From Triatoma infestans (Eukaryota; Arthropoda; Insecta; Hemiptera; Reduviidae), in NCBI GenBank assembly GCA_011037195.1, contig JAAEAF010000258.1, positions 186,001 to 250,000 on the forward strand: a stretch of 64,000 bases of DNA, written 5' to 3'. A program made the translations under genes and the position numbers. The notes beneath the pieces were generated by a model. It was given only the letters and a program-made list of their open reading frames with translations. It was not told the DNA's origin and ran no database searches. Of this stretch, positions 47,571 through 58,965 are shown one piece after another (within the stretch, counting starts at the first letter, position 1; each line of letters opens with the position of its first letter).

Positions 47571-48179
47571 GGGTGCATAATCTCTCGAAAAAAATCAGTA
47601 TTGGAGAGTCCAATAATAAACCCATACCATTTTCTCTATTACGCAACCCGCTTTCCTTCTCAAATCACTTAGTTATATTAAAACAAGCAGTTTAGAGCTC
47701 ATCACAAACTGTACAATAAATATCATTTGACAAATAACATGTGGCTACTTCTTTCCTTTTTTCGACATCGACTTCCGAGGTCATTAGCGCTAATATGATG
47801 CCATTTATTAGGTAATAATATTTAAACTAAATTTGTATGTTTAAACTGTGCGATATAAATATATTCTAAAGCAAATTTTAATTATTATAAAATTGCTACT
47901 ATTTAATATAAAGTTGATGAAAACGTACAAACATCAAATGTCACAAGTCATCAAGAATCCCCTCAAATCAATTTTAGAAGAGAGAGCGTTGAATTTCCTC
48001 AAATAAAAATTCTAATGTAATAGGTAAATAATCATTGGAGTGAATCGAAAAAACCTTCTACAATAGAAAATTGTGATTAATGTTTCAATTTTTTATCAGT
48101 AATTCACAAAATAGGTAATTGTATCTAGTTAAAAACTTGACAATAAGAGTATCAAGAAAAGTAGAATGAGATCCTGTCT
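47571..48179. other. AT-rich DNA, nothing recognised
   Basis: No gene or repeat family recognised. Confidence 0.45.
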
Positions 48180-48640
48180 GACAGTCAGAGTGGCAATCAA
48201 GCACTGAGCTCATGTAGCATCAGTTCGAAAATCTGGGGGGAATGCAACAGCAACACAATGATCTGGGAAGAAATAATAAAGTTAGTCTGTATTGGGTGCC
48301 AGGGTATTGGAGATGATTGACATGATAATGAGTCTGGCAAGGACTTGTGCAGCAATCTCCTTCCTTCATTGACTTTTGTGTATAAGCTAACTGTCTCACT
48401 AAAAAGAGCTACGAAACCAGGATACTCAAGAAGCCATACCTCTGAAGAATCCGAGGTAGGCTACGTTAACATGGGCGATTTACGACCGTTCTGGAAAAAA
48501 TTAGGCTTTGCATGCTGGCAGGTTTCCTCACGGGCTGTGGAGACTAGAGAGGCATTGGAAGTAGCTGAGCCTCGAAATTGATAGTAGATGCAGCTTCACA
48601 TATTCTAGGATTTCTTGGAGAAATTAACTTAGAAATAATA
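48180..48640 (+). pseudogene. LINE RNase H and C-terminal remnant
   Basis: Around 48275-48340 the frames give VSLYWVPGYWR and DNESGKDL, the decayed RNase H motif WVPGHxGxxGNExADxLA. Downstream come LKKLGFACWQ-like text and a final ILGFLGEINLE, the same closing motif as the remnant at 47285. Probably a second, independently decayed copy of the same LINE family. Confidence 0.62.
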
Positions 48641-48848
48641 ATTTATCCATAAAAATAAAAAAAAAATTAAACTTTCTACTGTAATCGAACAAATAAAGCT
48701 ATTCATTGCTAACTAGAAAATCAAATGGCCTGCTAATTCGAAAAAGTTATTATTAATAATAACATTTCAAATTTCCAAATTGAACTGACCATACATGTCC
48801 AATATATTATATTCCAATACAATTTTCATGTATCAATACTACTATATG

Positions 48849-49125
48849 TCCTCACACGTTGGTATAGTGGCCAGCGCACTCGCCGTTGGTGCAAGAATTC
48901 AGGGTTCGATTCGCGTGAGGGCAAAGCCGGTGTTGAACCAGCATCATGAGAAAAAGTGGGAAACTACTGATGACAGCGCCCTAGGTAGCGAAGGCCGGAA
49001 CTAAAACGGCGAAGGAAATGCGGCGTGCTTACCACATGCCCCTCTATACAAATCGCTGTCTGGCAAGCCTCGCCCTTCATGGGCTGTTGCGCCATAGGTT
49101 AATACTACTTTCTTTTTCTTTTTTA
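48849..49125 (+). mobile_element. tRNA-derived SINE-2
   Basis: The head at 48849-48920 is tRNA-like: CCTCACA...CGTGAGG can form an acceptor stem, GGTATAGTGGCCAGCGC fits the D arm and A box, and AGGGTTCGATTCGCG holds a perfect B box. A tRNA-unrelated body follows (GCATCATGAGAAAAAGTGGG, GCGCCCTAGGTAGCGAAGG, CCCTTCATGGGCTGTTGCGCC) with a T-rich end near 49125. The anticodon arm is not convincing, so this is a SINE rather than a tRNA gene. Unrelated in body to SINE-1. Confidence 0.72.
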
Positions 49126-49149
49126 GGGGTTTTCCTCAAGTATGAGGGT

Positions 49150-50130
49150 GCCTCAGACCAAATGCTTCAATTATATGCGTCCTCCCATTCACTTATGTCT
49201 TACGACTATTCAGACCAATCATACATCAATATTGCGCCTCCATTTGTCCCTATCCATTGCATTCTCTTCGCAGTCTCTTCCCAGCCTTTATCTCTCCCAC
49301 TCCAATCCTCCAGTTATTTCTGGGTCTGCCTCTTTTCCCTCGGCCTGGTGGGTTCCATTCTAGCATTGCTTTGGGCACTCTGCTCTCTGGCATTCTCTTC
49401 GGATGGCTGAACCAAGCCAGTTTCCTGCGATCGATCTCTTCTAGCACTGATTTCTCTCTTTCTGCAATTCTTCTTATTTCAGAATTTCTTCTTCTTTCAG
49501 TGCGAGATTTCCGTGGCCGACCGTCTCCAGAAATCCATTTCTGTCGCAGCTATTTTTATCTGCAATTTCTTGCTAATAGTCCAGGCATCCGCAGCGTAGA
49601 GCAGTATGCTTTGGACTATTGAATCGCATATTAGATGCTTGGTCTTCATCTGGATATTGCTGCTCCATAAGGTAGGGTTCAACATTCAAATGGCTTTCCT
49701 CGCACTGGTCACCCGTTTTTCTATATCCAGATCCGACGCGCCATCCACTTGGAGCTAGGAACCAAGGTACTTGAAATTCAGCACTTTTCTCAATCTGAGG
49801 CCCCCGATCATACATTCGTTATCAGGTTTGCCGTCATGTATTCTGTTTTCTCTAAGTTAATTTCCAAACCCCACTTTGCTTATTCTTCCTTTAGCCTCCT
49901 CAACACATAATTTATATCTTCCTCATCTTGTGCAAGCAGAACCTGATCGTGAGTGAAAAGTAGGTTAAAGAGGTATAGTCCTTCTCCGATTTGGATTCCC
50001 ATTTGCTACACTTCCGAGTCCACTCTTTCAAACTCATGTCGAGATAAATCTTGAAGAGGACCGGCGACATGCAACAGCCTTGAAGAAGTTGTTTGCTTGT
50101 GGGAAAGTCTTCAAGCATCCTCAAACCCAC
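49150..50130 (-). pseudogene. RTE-like LINE reverse transcriptase remnant
   Basis: Minus-strand pieces in the correct order but in different frames: LLQGCCMSPVLFKIYLDMSLKEW (RT motif B region, about 50030-50100), a YLGSQLQVDGASDLDIEKR-like strip (about 49700-49770), IVQSILLYAADAWTISK...AATEMDFWRRSA (about 49500-49620), and KLAWFSHPKRM...PKAMLEWNPPGRGKRGRPR (about 49340-49430). This is the usual order for RTE-like LINE proteins (LYGxExW, EMxFLRR, WxGHVxRM, RGRP). Multiple frameshifts. Plus-strand ORFs here are antisense shadows. Confidence 0.82.
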
Positions 50131-51197
50131 TCTTACCGCGCATCTATACTACTACTATATGATAGAAGTAAAAAAGTTAACTGCCTTAATATTAATTAGG
50201 TTGTAATATTCTTATAAAGGAACTTTTGGGAACCCTTCCAAAACCATTTTAAAGGAAAAAACTGTTCAAAAAAGAGCCGTCTCTTATTTCTGAAAATATA
50301 CAATATGGATAGGAAATTGAAAAAACTGTAACAAAAAAAGAAGGACATTCTGTGAACCTTTTCGATGAAGTTTAACTTAATAGATAGTAACGAAACACAC
50401 AGAAACAAAAATCCAACTTGTCTGGAGCTTTCAAAATGTAAAATTCCTTGGAAAACTATGTTTCAAAATATGACGCACGACCGCTATACTTTGTGTTTCA
50501 GTAATAAAAGAAAATTCGACAATACTAGTATTTCATCTCGCTTGAGGTTGAAAAAGAAACAAAAAAAAATTGAGGTTGAAAAAGAAACAAAAAAAAACCT
50601 GTTTGGCCAGAATATCCAACCGTAAAGAATGTCCAAGCTGAACTACTACTGCCGTACCATTAAGGTTCAAGGAATGTTATTCCAGTTTTGTGTAACACTT
50701 TAGGAACATAAATCGCTCCACTCTGGGGAATGACTGTGTAAAACAGGAGATGGTATGCGGTTCCCAGACACTGTGAGCTAGGATCTATGGTCTAACTTAA
50801 AAGGCAGTACAAGAAGATATTTTGCTTCTTTTTATTTTTGTTCATTACTGGACGGTAGTTTTACTTAGTTCTGATGTAGCCAGTAGAGTGCTTTGTTTAT
50901 GTTTCTTTAGACCTACTTAACGTTATAGTCACTTGAAGCTAAGTATAACCTTCTCAAAATACATACAAACTTTAACAATTAATTTAGTAAACATAACTTA
51001 AAAATCCGTTAAGGTAAGTATTATTTTTTTAGTAAAAAGTGAAAACACATAATATGTCTGCCGTAATCGAACAAATACAGGTTCTAGAAAATAATTTCAG
51101 TAATATCATTTCAAATTTGTAAATTGAACTAACAATTATATTTTCAATATATTTAGTTGTAAATCATTTCCATTTTCAAGGGGTATACCTTTAATAC
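50131..51197. other. AT-rich DNA, nothing recognised
   Basis: A direct repeat GAGGTTGAAAAAGAAACAAA occurs at about 50543 and 50571. Otherwise nothing recognised. Confidence 0.45.
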
Positions 51198-51201
51198 GTA
51201 G

Positions 51202-51980
51202 TATAACAACTCCCCTGGTGGGGTGCTATTATATGTAATAGATTTTCTTGCAGTTAGGATTTATTAGTAAGGATAATAAGATCCGTTCCTACAGAATAAA
51301 TATCACGGGTTTGTGGTGAACTAGGATTCGTGATTCTGCAAATAAAATACACCCAGTAAATGTCAAAGCACACTTAGTAAAATGTTACATATATTCTGAA
51401 AAGCATATATACAGTAAATGGTTGCTATGACCAATCTGTTCGCTCAGGGAGTGACACAGATTGTCAATCGTCGCTCGTCGAGTAGAGTGGCCTGGCCCTC
51501 TTGCCTAGCGCACACTACTTATCTAGTCTTGACAACGACTAATAATACGTTGGGTAACGAATGGCCTGGCTCTCCTGCCTAGCGCAAATGTTATATCGGT
51601 GATCGTTGTATGAACAAACGGCCTGGCTCTCCTGCCTAGCGCAGATGTCCTGAAACGGTGATCGCTGGATGAGCAAACGGCCTGGCTCTCTTGCCTAGCG
51701 CAGATGCTCGGAGAAGTCAGTTAAGGGCCTGCCTAGCTAGCGCCAAAACTATTAGAAAAGGTTCTAATCGCTGAGTACTTCTCGACTATTCTGGCCCTGG
51801 GTAGCCCTTTATATACGATTCTGAGGTGGTAGGGATGGTGTCCAGTAGGCGGGTCTAGTCGGTGAAAGTTCTCCCCTCTGTAGTGTGGAGTAGGAGAGTC
51901 CTAGTGTAGTGGGGGTGTGCCTCCCTAGTGAAGGTCCACTTGGTGCAAACCTGGTGGCCGGGCGGAGAACTGTTGTTACA
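51202..51980. mobile_element. LTR-like unit (family D), 779 bp, with 4-bp target duplication
   Basis: The ends are inverse: TATAACAAC at 51202 and GTTGTTACA at 51980 (consensus TGTAACAAC). GTAG flanks both sides (51198-51201 and 51981-51984). A TATATA motif lies at about 51811. Repeated 24-bp blocks occupy 51489-51750. If the tandem repeats are U3 enhancers the orientation is plus; an AATAAA-like signal near 51260 on the other strand would favour minus. No coding region. GC content is well above the surroundings. Confidence 0.75.
51489..51750. repeat. Tandem repeat array inside LTR-D
   Basis: Blocks beginning GGCCTGGCTCT and ending GCCTAGCGCA start at 51489, 51563, 51620 and 51679, with a shortened fifth at 51726. 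The spacing shrinks from 74 to about 58 and 47 bp. Copies 3 and 4 also share the flanking CGGTGATCGTTG/CTGGATGA text. Confidence 0.9.
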
Positions 51981-52464
51981 GTAGCCATATGAGAAACTGT
52001 TGTGAAACTGAAGAAAAGAAAACACCCCGATTAATTTTGATTGACAGATTTTGAATCGAAATCTTCGTGCGGCTGCTACCGCTCTCCGACAAAACTCTTA
52101 AAAATCTCCCTTTCAAGATTAACTAAATGAGTTTTCTCAAGATGGAACCTCACAAAAAGATTAAGCAAGCAAATTAAAACCAAGCTCTTAAGAACCAAAA
52201 ACTGCCAAGATCTTTTCCGAGTAAAATTTTTCTAGAGAAAATAAACATCTCGAAGACTACCCAAGTGTTAGCGTTATCTCAAAATTGGCCCAATAGTTCC
52301 TCAAGGATTACTTGTGAAAACTGATAAAAACTGACACTTTTGAAGTGCTCAGCCCTTACAACGACTATCAAACTTTACTGAGAAGATGCATAGCTGAAAA
52401 TAAATATATAGATGGTTGCTGTGATTGGTTCCGTAGAGCTGAAAAGCATTAGAAATTTTATCCG

Positions 52465-52600
52465 TGATAACCTGCTTCATTTTGTGATCATCTACCGGTT
52501 TTGAGCGCGATAGCCATCCTCTGGATGTACACACAGTGTGTAAACTGATTTTGCGCTGCGCAAGTCTGTGTTATCACATTGTTTATAAGGATAGCGCCAG
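52465..52600. repeat. Interspersed fragment, copy 3
   Basis: TGATAACCTGCTTC...TGTGATCATCTACCGGTTTTG matches 10190-10262, and the following GTACACACAGTG...CTGATTTTGCGC...GTGTTATCACATTG resembles 30705-30835 in part. Family unrecognised. Confidence 0.5.
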
Positions 52601-52609
52601 AAACCGTTC

Positions 52610-53330
52610 GATGCCCACAAAGTAAAACACGGTGTGAAGGAGAAAAAATCCTGATGATTATATACAGGGATGGATGTGTAATAGATGAAAGTGAAGCCCT
52701 AGGGGCTGTAGTATCCTATCATCTTTTTCACCAAATAATTACACTTTGCAGATATAAACCGAATTTTATAAGAAAATCAAAGTTGTATTGGTCTTCCAAT
52801 AACTAATCTGTCTTTCTTTCAAAAGTAAGTCAATCCAGCAGACTTGTTATGGTAAACTCCAACCATAAACCCCATCAACAAAAAGTGTTATTATGTAAAA
52901 TCTGAAAATCTAGAATATAACTCAATAAAAATATTTTACTGCATTGGGTTCTGTCCCTTGTATAGAATAGAGGAAAACGAAATCGCTGATAAATTGGCGA
53001 TGAAGGGCACAGTGAAATTCAAGTGACTATCTCTGAAATGATCACTGTTAGAAAGCTTGATTTACGCTGTATCTAAGAGACCTTCAAAATAGAGGATCGT
53101 ATAGAACAGGCGAATGAAAAAAATAAGAAAATAAAAACCCAGGAAAAAGCCAGAAAGGAAGATGTGCAAGCTTTCATGCTGACAACTGGCCATGACTATC
53201 TTGCAGCAGATCTCAATCTCGTAAATGCACCATTTAATGCCGAACATTAAATTCAGTCATGGAAGTTGATCATTCATGTAGACTACAGGAATTCGTTACA
53301 TCGACTAAAGGATAACATAGCCAAGCTGTA
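52610..53330 (+). pseudogene. LINE RNase H domain remnant
   Basis: IIYRDGCVIDESEALGAVV (about 52655-52710) is a decayed RNase H start (xYTDGS...GAG). FTALGSVPC...EENEIADKLAMKGTVKF (about 52930-53020) matches the domain end GNExADxLAxxG. VQAFMLTTGHDYLAADL (about 53168-53215) is the LTGHDxLxxHL motif that follows, and a weak HxxxC stretch ends it. Stops and shifts between pieces. This tail type belongs to Jockey/I-group LINEs. Confidence 0.75.
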
Positions 53331-53724
53331 ACTAGGACACAAAAAGCAAGGTGAAATAATTTTCCTAACCAGTCTTAAGAAAATAACATATGTTATTGGA
53401 TCTCCCGGTGATATCGAAACTAAGTTTAAGCTACATGAATTTTCGGTTATTAGAAAATGTTACAAACATACGTAAACATAAACACAAACACCAACTTTTG
53501 CGTAAAAAAAAATGGTAACTGTAATGAGATTTCCATTCAAATATCTAAACGACCCTAAAACGTCCTATTTCAGTAGTTAAGGAATTTGGAAATTTAATGA
53601 CAAATTCTTGTAAAACTAACCAAGTTTTAATGCACGATGAACTTGTTCGCTTTTCAAAACTCACGTTTCCTTTTGCGCCAATAAAATATGACCAGCCACA
53701 ATGATGTTATCTTCGTCATTGTCA

Positions 53725-53764
<40 letters not shown>

Positions 53765-54445
53765 CGCGCGAGAAAGAAAAGAAATAGAAAAAAAATAAAA
53801 ATGAAAGGAAGAAATATTTGCTAATAGTGTCTTACCACTTTAATAACATATCTTGCCAATTGTTGCAAAAAGGAGGTAACTCCTACATTTTTTCAGGTCC
53901 TTTTTACCTTAAAAAAGAAAGAAAAAGAAACTGACTTCCACAGTTGACCTCAAATCACATTTCAAAGCTGCACACTAACATTGTGTAAGGATGTTTCCTA
54001 CCTACCTTGCAGTTTATTTCACAAAAGTAAAGCTGACAGAGAAGTTTGTTTTTATTTGATTTTATTCCAGGCAAATGGAAAATGTTTGATTCCTTAAAAT
54101 GTATTCTATTTCTTTTCTTTTCGAATATGTACTTATAATACCCGTATGATTATATAGCATTAATTATTCAAGTTGTTTTATGCCTTTGTTTAGAGTTATA
54201 AGCTGGGATATTAAGTCAAAACTTCCCAACAGAGGCATTATTTTATAACCCACTTTCCGAGCTGGAGGTATTAATTTCTAACTAACTGTACCCACTGTAT
54301 GCATTATAAGGAACTTAAATAATTCAATCCCCCATTATATGTAACTTTATTTAGTAAATTTAAAACTTTCCACAATCAAATTTAATATTTTTTTTATTTT
54401 CCTACTAACTCATACGAACTAAAAACTTTTTAGTTTCACTTAATA
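53331..54445. other. AT-rich DNA with an (AG)n tract
   Basis: An (AG)n run, once interrupted, lies at 53725-53764, followed by an A/G-rich segment to about 53815. Nothing else recognised. Confidence 0.55.
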
Positions 54446-55856
54446 CTGTAATGATATGATATGATATATTTTATTTGCCTGTATATATCAGTTACAATAT
54501 AATAGGCTCGTCAAAAAACTTATTCACTAACAAAAATATACGGCTGTGATCACTGACAATGAACTTAACACTAATAACAACAACAAAACTTGCTGGTATA
54601 CTTTACTTATAATTCAGTTTATTTTTAAATCTTCTACTGTCCAGTTCTGTTCCATAAGCTCTTTTATGTGATAAAAACATTTCTTTATCAAGAAGTGGTT
54701 CATCATTTTTTTAAATTGGAGATAATCCAACTGCCTTAATTCATTTGGAATTTTATTGTATATCTTCGCGGACATAATACTTGGAACCACTGCAGATTTT
54801 GTCAGTCTTTTTGAAGGTAAGTTTATATCGATATTGTTGCGTATGTTATAACAGTGTTTGTTGCCTCTCGTATCTTTATTTGGATTTTTTTGTTGTTGCA
54901 GAGCGAGCTTGTAGATATACAGTGATGGTAATGTCAGGATGTTTAATGCCGGAAATAATGGCCTACATCTATCTCGAGTTCTTTTCAACATCATAATTTT
55001 TACTGCTCTTTTCTGTAATTTGAAAATACTCGAGGCGTTAGCTAAAACCCCCCACAGCTCAACACCATAAACCATCCTGGAGTGAAACAATCCGAAATAG
55101 GCTAGTCTCATTACTTCTGGTGGAACTTCTTCACTCAGCTTCCTCATAAGGAAAGCTATCTGAGATAGCTGACTGCTCAGTTGCTGTACATGTTCATTCC
55201 AAGATAGAGTGCCGCGTAGTAATATACCAAGAAATGGTACTGTAACCTTCTCTAAATCCTTATTCAGGCTAAAAATTTTATTCTTAGTCTTCTCTTGATT
55301 TAGCAATAACATATTATTACTTAACCATTTTGTAAGACAAGATACATATCTATCTGCTTCTTTCACAGCCTCTTCAGTATTCTTCCCTTTGGCAACTAGT
55401 GTTGTGTCATCAGCGTACAATATGCATTTCCTGGAAATAGCGTCTCAACACTATTAATGTATAATAAGAAAAGCAAAGGCCCTAGAACAGAGCCTTGCGG
55501 GACACCTCGTTTAATTTTACCTCGCTCAGAATACTGGTTATTATAATAAACATACTGAGTTCTGCCCATTAAATATTCTTTAAAGAAATTCCAACTGATT
55601 CCCTTAATACCGTAGTATTTCAATTTCAGAAGCAGTAACTCATGAGACACCATATCAAACGCCTTACTCAGATTGCAAAAGGTAATTACACAAGTTTCCT
55701 TGTTCTCCATGCCCTCTACTATTTCTTCCACAAGTTTAACTATGGCATCAACAGCGTTGTAATTTTCTCTATACCCACATTGAGACTTGCTAATTATGTT
55801 ATTATCTTCCAGATATTTCAACAGTTGCTTCGCTATTAATGAGGTGGTGTATTGAA
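54446..55856 (-). pseudogene. 5'-truncated LINE, reverse transcriptase (L2/CR1/Jockey-like)
   Basis: The minus strand encodes RT motifs in order: SQCGYRENYNAVDAI, FCNLSKAFDMVSH (motif A), RGVPQGSVLGPLLFLLYIN (motif B), a one-base frameshift, MYADDTTLVAKG (motif C), FLGILLRGTLSWNEHV and LLFHSRMVYGVELWG-like text, ending AKIYNKIPNELRQL...FKKMMNHFLIKKCFY. The second open piece runs 268 codons (54614-55420). The motif-A catalytic aspartate (usually FxDLSKAFD) is Asn here. The 3' end near 54446 is a short ATATC-type microsatellite rather than poly(A). The 5' end abuts a HINE copy at 55857. Confidence 0.88.
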
Positions 55857-57403
55857 TTGGGTCAAATTTCCGAAATCTAATTTTCACCGGAATATATTTG
55901 GAGGTTCCTTATAAAGAGGAAGTGGCATTTAGAAACTTGTTTATGCGTATTTGCGGTCAATTTAACTGAAAAATCGGAAAATCGCAGAATGATTAAATAT
56001 GACAGACACATTCCGCTTGAGTTTTACTAGAGGATCCAACAATAAGGTTTTCGACAAATATACAAGATAATGAACTACAGATGCTATTTGAAGCATTTTG
56101 CCGGAAAAATTCATTTTTGGAAGCTTTAGGGAAGGTTAATGTTAGGTTTTACATTTAATGTGCCATTTTCGTATATTATATGACCGGAAGAAAATTGATC
56201 AATCGATTGGAAATCGACGAGTTTACGTCAATTTTCTCGGTAATGATACCAACTAGCTATTTTATACTTGAACTTAACTAGACACATATTAATTTTTTTT
56301 TTAAACATTTTTCAGAGTAATAGATTTTAGGGAGTCTTAGCGAGAGCTGGATGTTGACGCTTCCCTCTTGTATTGTTTATAGTTTAGGTTTCGCCAACTA
56401 TAAAGTGTGAAGAGCCAGAACTGAATCTAATAAAAATGTTAAGTGCATTAAATTTATAAATAATAATATTTTTTTTTGTTATTTTGTATAGGTCATTGCA
56501 CCTATTTCACTTACTCTTTTTCTTGTAATTTCATTTTTTTCTCTTTTTTTAATGGTAACTAATCTACAGTGCACTATTAAAACTTTAAAAATCTGATCCC
56601 TACACTTCATTCGTAACCAAATCGATTGCACTCTAAGCCGACTTGACTAGGTAATAATTACATTCATCCCAATAAATACATTCACTCCATAGAGTAAACC
56701 TAACCATACAAACTTATCATTCACATCAACTTATATACATTATAGAGTAGAGTAATTGATATTCCTCTACTCCAGTTTACCCTAATCTTACTATTTATAA
56801 TAAAAATATTTACAAATATAAGCTAATCTTCTTTATAAAAAGCAACCTACTATTTTAATTCAAAAAGAGCCACTTATAAATGCTGAAATAAGCCAATTTC
56901 TTTTAGATAGTGCACAGTCTTGTTTACATTTTCAAAATTATCTATTAGTGCATCCGTTAAAGAGTTAGGCATGCCTAAATTCGCTCTGATTGTTGTGTAC
57001 TTAGTACATTCAACTAGTATATGCAGAATTGTCACAGGTGAGCTGCAAACCTCGCATATCGGTTGTCTTTCCTCTCTGAACAGATAACTGTGAGTTAACA
57101 TCGTATGCCCGATTCGCAGCCTTGCCAGCACTACTTCTTCCGGCGAGATTCTCGATATGAAGTTAACCACTTTATTTGGTGGCATATTTAATTTTTCTTA
57201 GTCTAATCGAGAGACGTGTGGCCTCCCATTCATTATTCCATAGAGAATATATTTATTTTTAGCAATTTCTACAATCCAGAGGCGAGACATATTCTTCTTT
57301 ATTTATTATCAACGTTGCATCTTTGGCAGCGTTTGTTGGCGCTTATAAATAATAATTTGTAAATTGCAGTAACAGAGAAGTTGTGTGAGTGTTTCAACAC
57401 TAG
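55857..57403 (+). mobile_element. HINE-like repeat, split by a LINE
   Basis: 55857-56467 holds the family head lacking its first about 40 bp (GTCAAATTTCCGAAATC, TTTTCACCGGAATATAT) and diverged internal units. The last bases, GTAACAGAGAAGT plus the GTGTGAGTGTTTCAACAC hairpin, lie at 57368-57403, beyond the LINE at 56468-57342. Confidence 0.68.
56468..57342 (-). pseudogene. 5'-truncated Jockey-type LINE insertion with 14-bp target duplication
   Basis: The minus strand reads the end of an RNase H domain (AAKDATLIINKEEY, with stops), WNNEWEATRLSIRLRKI, then an open 103-codon piece (56874-57185) with EEVVLARLRIGHTMLTHSYLF and CEVCSSPVTILHILVECTKY, the CX2C...HILxEC region of Jockey/I-type elements. 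A 3' untranslated part and a nine-T run at 56469-56477 (poly(A)) close it. TTATAAATAATAAT is found exactly at both borders (56454-56467 and 57343-57356), a perfect 14-bp target duplication. Confidence 0.88.
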
Positions 57404-58502
57404 ATTTTTTTTTTTTACAAATTTTAGATAAAAGAACTTTAACAAAAAAAAAAATAGGACACAATTCAATAAGCAAATATCCCCATGAAGAGGGGGAAGG
57501 CAGTTTTTTTTTTTGGTTAAAGCAAATAATGCCTAAAAATTACAGTTCTCTCTAACTGCAGTTTATTGCGCCCAGACTTGATATTTGAGCTGTATGTTTG
57601 TTCATATTTCATTATTAGCACAATTCAATAAAGTAAGGCCTTCTATTTATTCATCGTTCGGTGCATACATGGAATATGAAAATATTTTGTGAAATAAAAA
57701 ACGGAAACATAAATTCATCTGTAGAACACTCATAACGGCTTTCACTAATATGGCATTTAAACTAGGCTAATTTATTGTACATTTAATGTATTTAATGTTA
57801 TGGACAATTCAAACACTCGCGTGCAATTCCTCAAACTGTCAGTTCAAAAGTAATTGTTCGGTATTTATCCGAAATTTAACTTTGCCGCGTCAGAATATAA
57901 TAATTTATCAATCCTATAGGCTGTGTCCTAAATGTTAGAGAGGAGGGTAGTCCCTTTATTACCCACTCCAGTCAGTCACTCTAAAGTATTCTACAAGGCA
58001 GTATAAGTGTCTGCTCTATTCAATTTAGACCACTTCCGCTTCCTTATACGTGAAAACCAAAGTATTGCCACTTCTGGTTTTCCTCGGGGTTAGTGCAAAT
58101 AAGTTGGTCTTGTCGAGTTGAGTGTCTCCGGATTCTCCCGGCATGCTAAGTTTATTGTAGCACTGGTCTACTTCCGGTTGCTTCTCCGGGCCTTGCAGTT
58201 TCCAGCAGCCCATTTAAATAATTTATCAAGATTCAATCAGCCAAGCAGCAGTATGTGGATCAAGACTCTGGAGCTACAGGCTAAGGTTATTTCCTTTTCC
58301 TATTTTCCACTTCCTTCATCCCGATATGGGCTAAAGGAAACCTGAGTCTGCATCCGCTGGTGTTAAGGTTTCTGCGTTTAAGGTAAACGCCATCCTTTTT
58401 GGCTTATTGAAGATAATAAATATTTTTGCTACTTATTTTAAATAAGTAGTAATAAGTAATAATATTCATTTTGTTCATATTATATGATTTGCACTCTCTT
58501 TA

Positions 58503-58547
<45 letters not shown>

Positions 58548-58719
58548 TATAGTCAACTTAATATTTTCACCACTTTTCTTTTATTTTTCATTTCTTTTTT
58601 TATTTAACAGAACCCACCAGTGGGACTCGAAAGCCTATAAGAGGCGCCCCCTTCTCACCTTTTAATTTAATATTATTACCTGTTTGTTACCTGTTTTTTA
58701 CTAAACAACGTCTGTTGCC
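57404..58719. other. Unrecognised sequence with an (AT)n tract
   Basis: (AT)n at 58507-58540 continues with one interruption to 58550. The region around 57940-58350 has higher complexity but no motif I recognise. Confidence 0.45.
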
Positions 58720-58965
58720 CTGAAATAACACGTTAATGCGTGATTCGAGGGAGGAAGTTACAACTTCAATCGGTCGTCCATTTCGTTGCTCGTCACAGAC
58801 ACTTATACGGCCAATTTTAAACTGTTCTACCCATTTTTAAACATTCGAACGGTTCAAACAATTATTCCCATACACTTTCAACATTCTTTCGTGGATTTCA
58901 CTACCTTTTGATATCATCTGCAACTAAAGAAACTAATCACTGGGCGTTGTTCTTACGAAGTGCAA
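58720..58965 (-). pseudogene. Mariner-type transposase HTH fragment
   Basis: The minus frame reads ERMLKVYGNNCLNRSNV, stop, KWVEQFKIGRISVCDEQRNG, RPIEVVTSSL. This is the N-terminal Mos1-type helix-turn-helix with the following WxxxFKxGRxSxxDxxRxGRPxxV linker of mariner transposases. The catalytic domain is absent and a stop replaces the residue before KWVEQF. It is not the missing half of the fold-back element at 61118 in any way I can show. Confidence 0.78.

Noticed and set aside
48849..48920. Genuine tRNA gene
   Set aside because: Acceptor stem and B box are present, but the anticodon arm is not convincing and a SINE body follows directly.
49018..49622. Overlapping plus-strand ORFs
   Set aside because: Antisense to the RTE-like LINE remnant.
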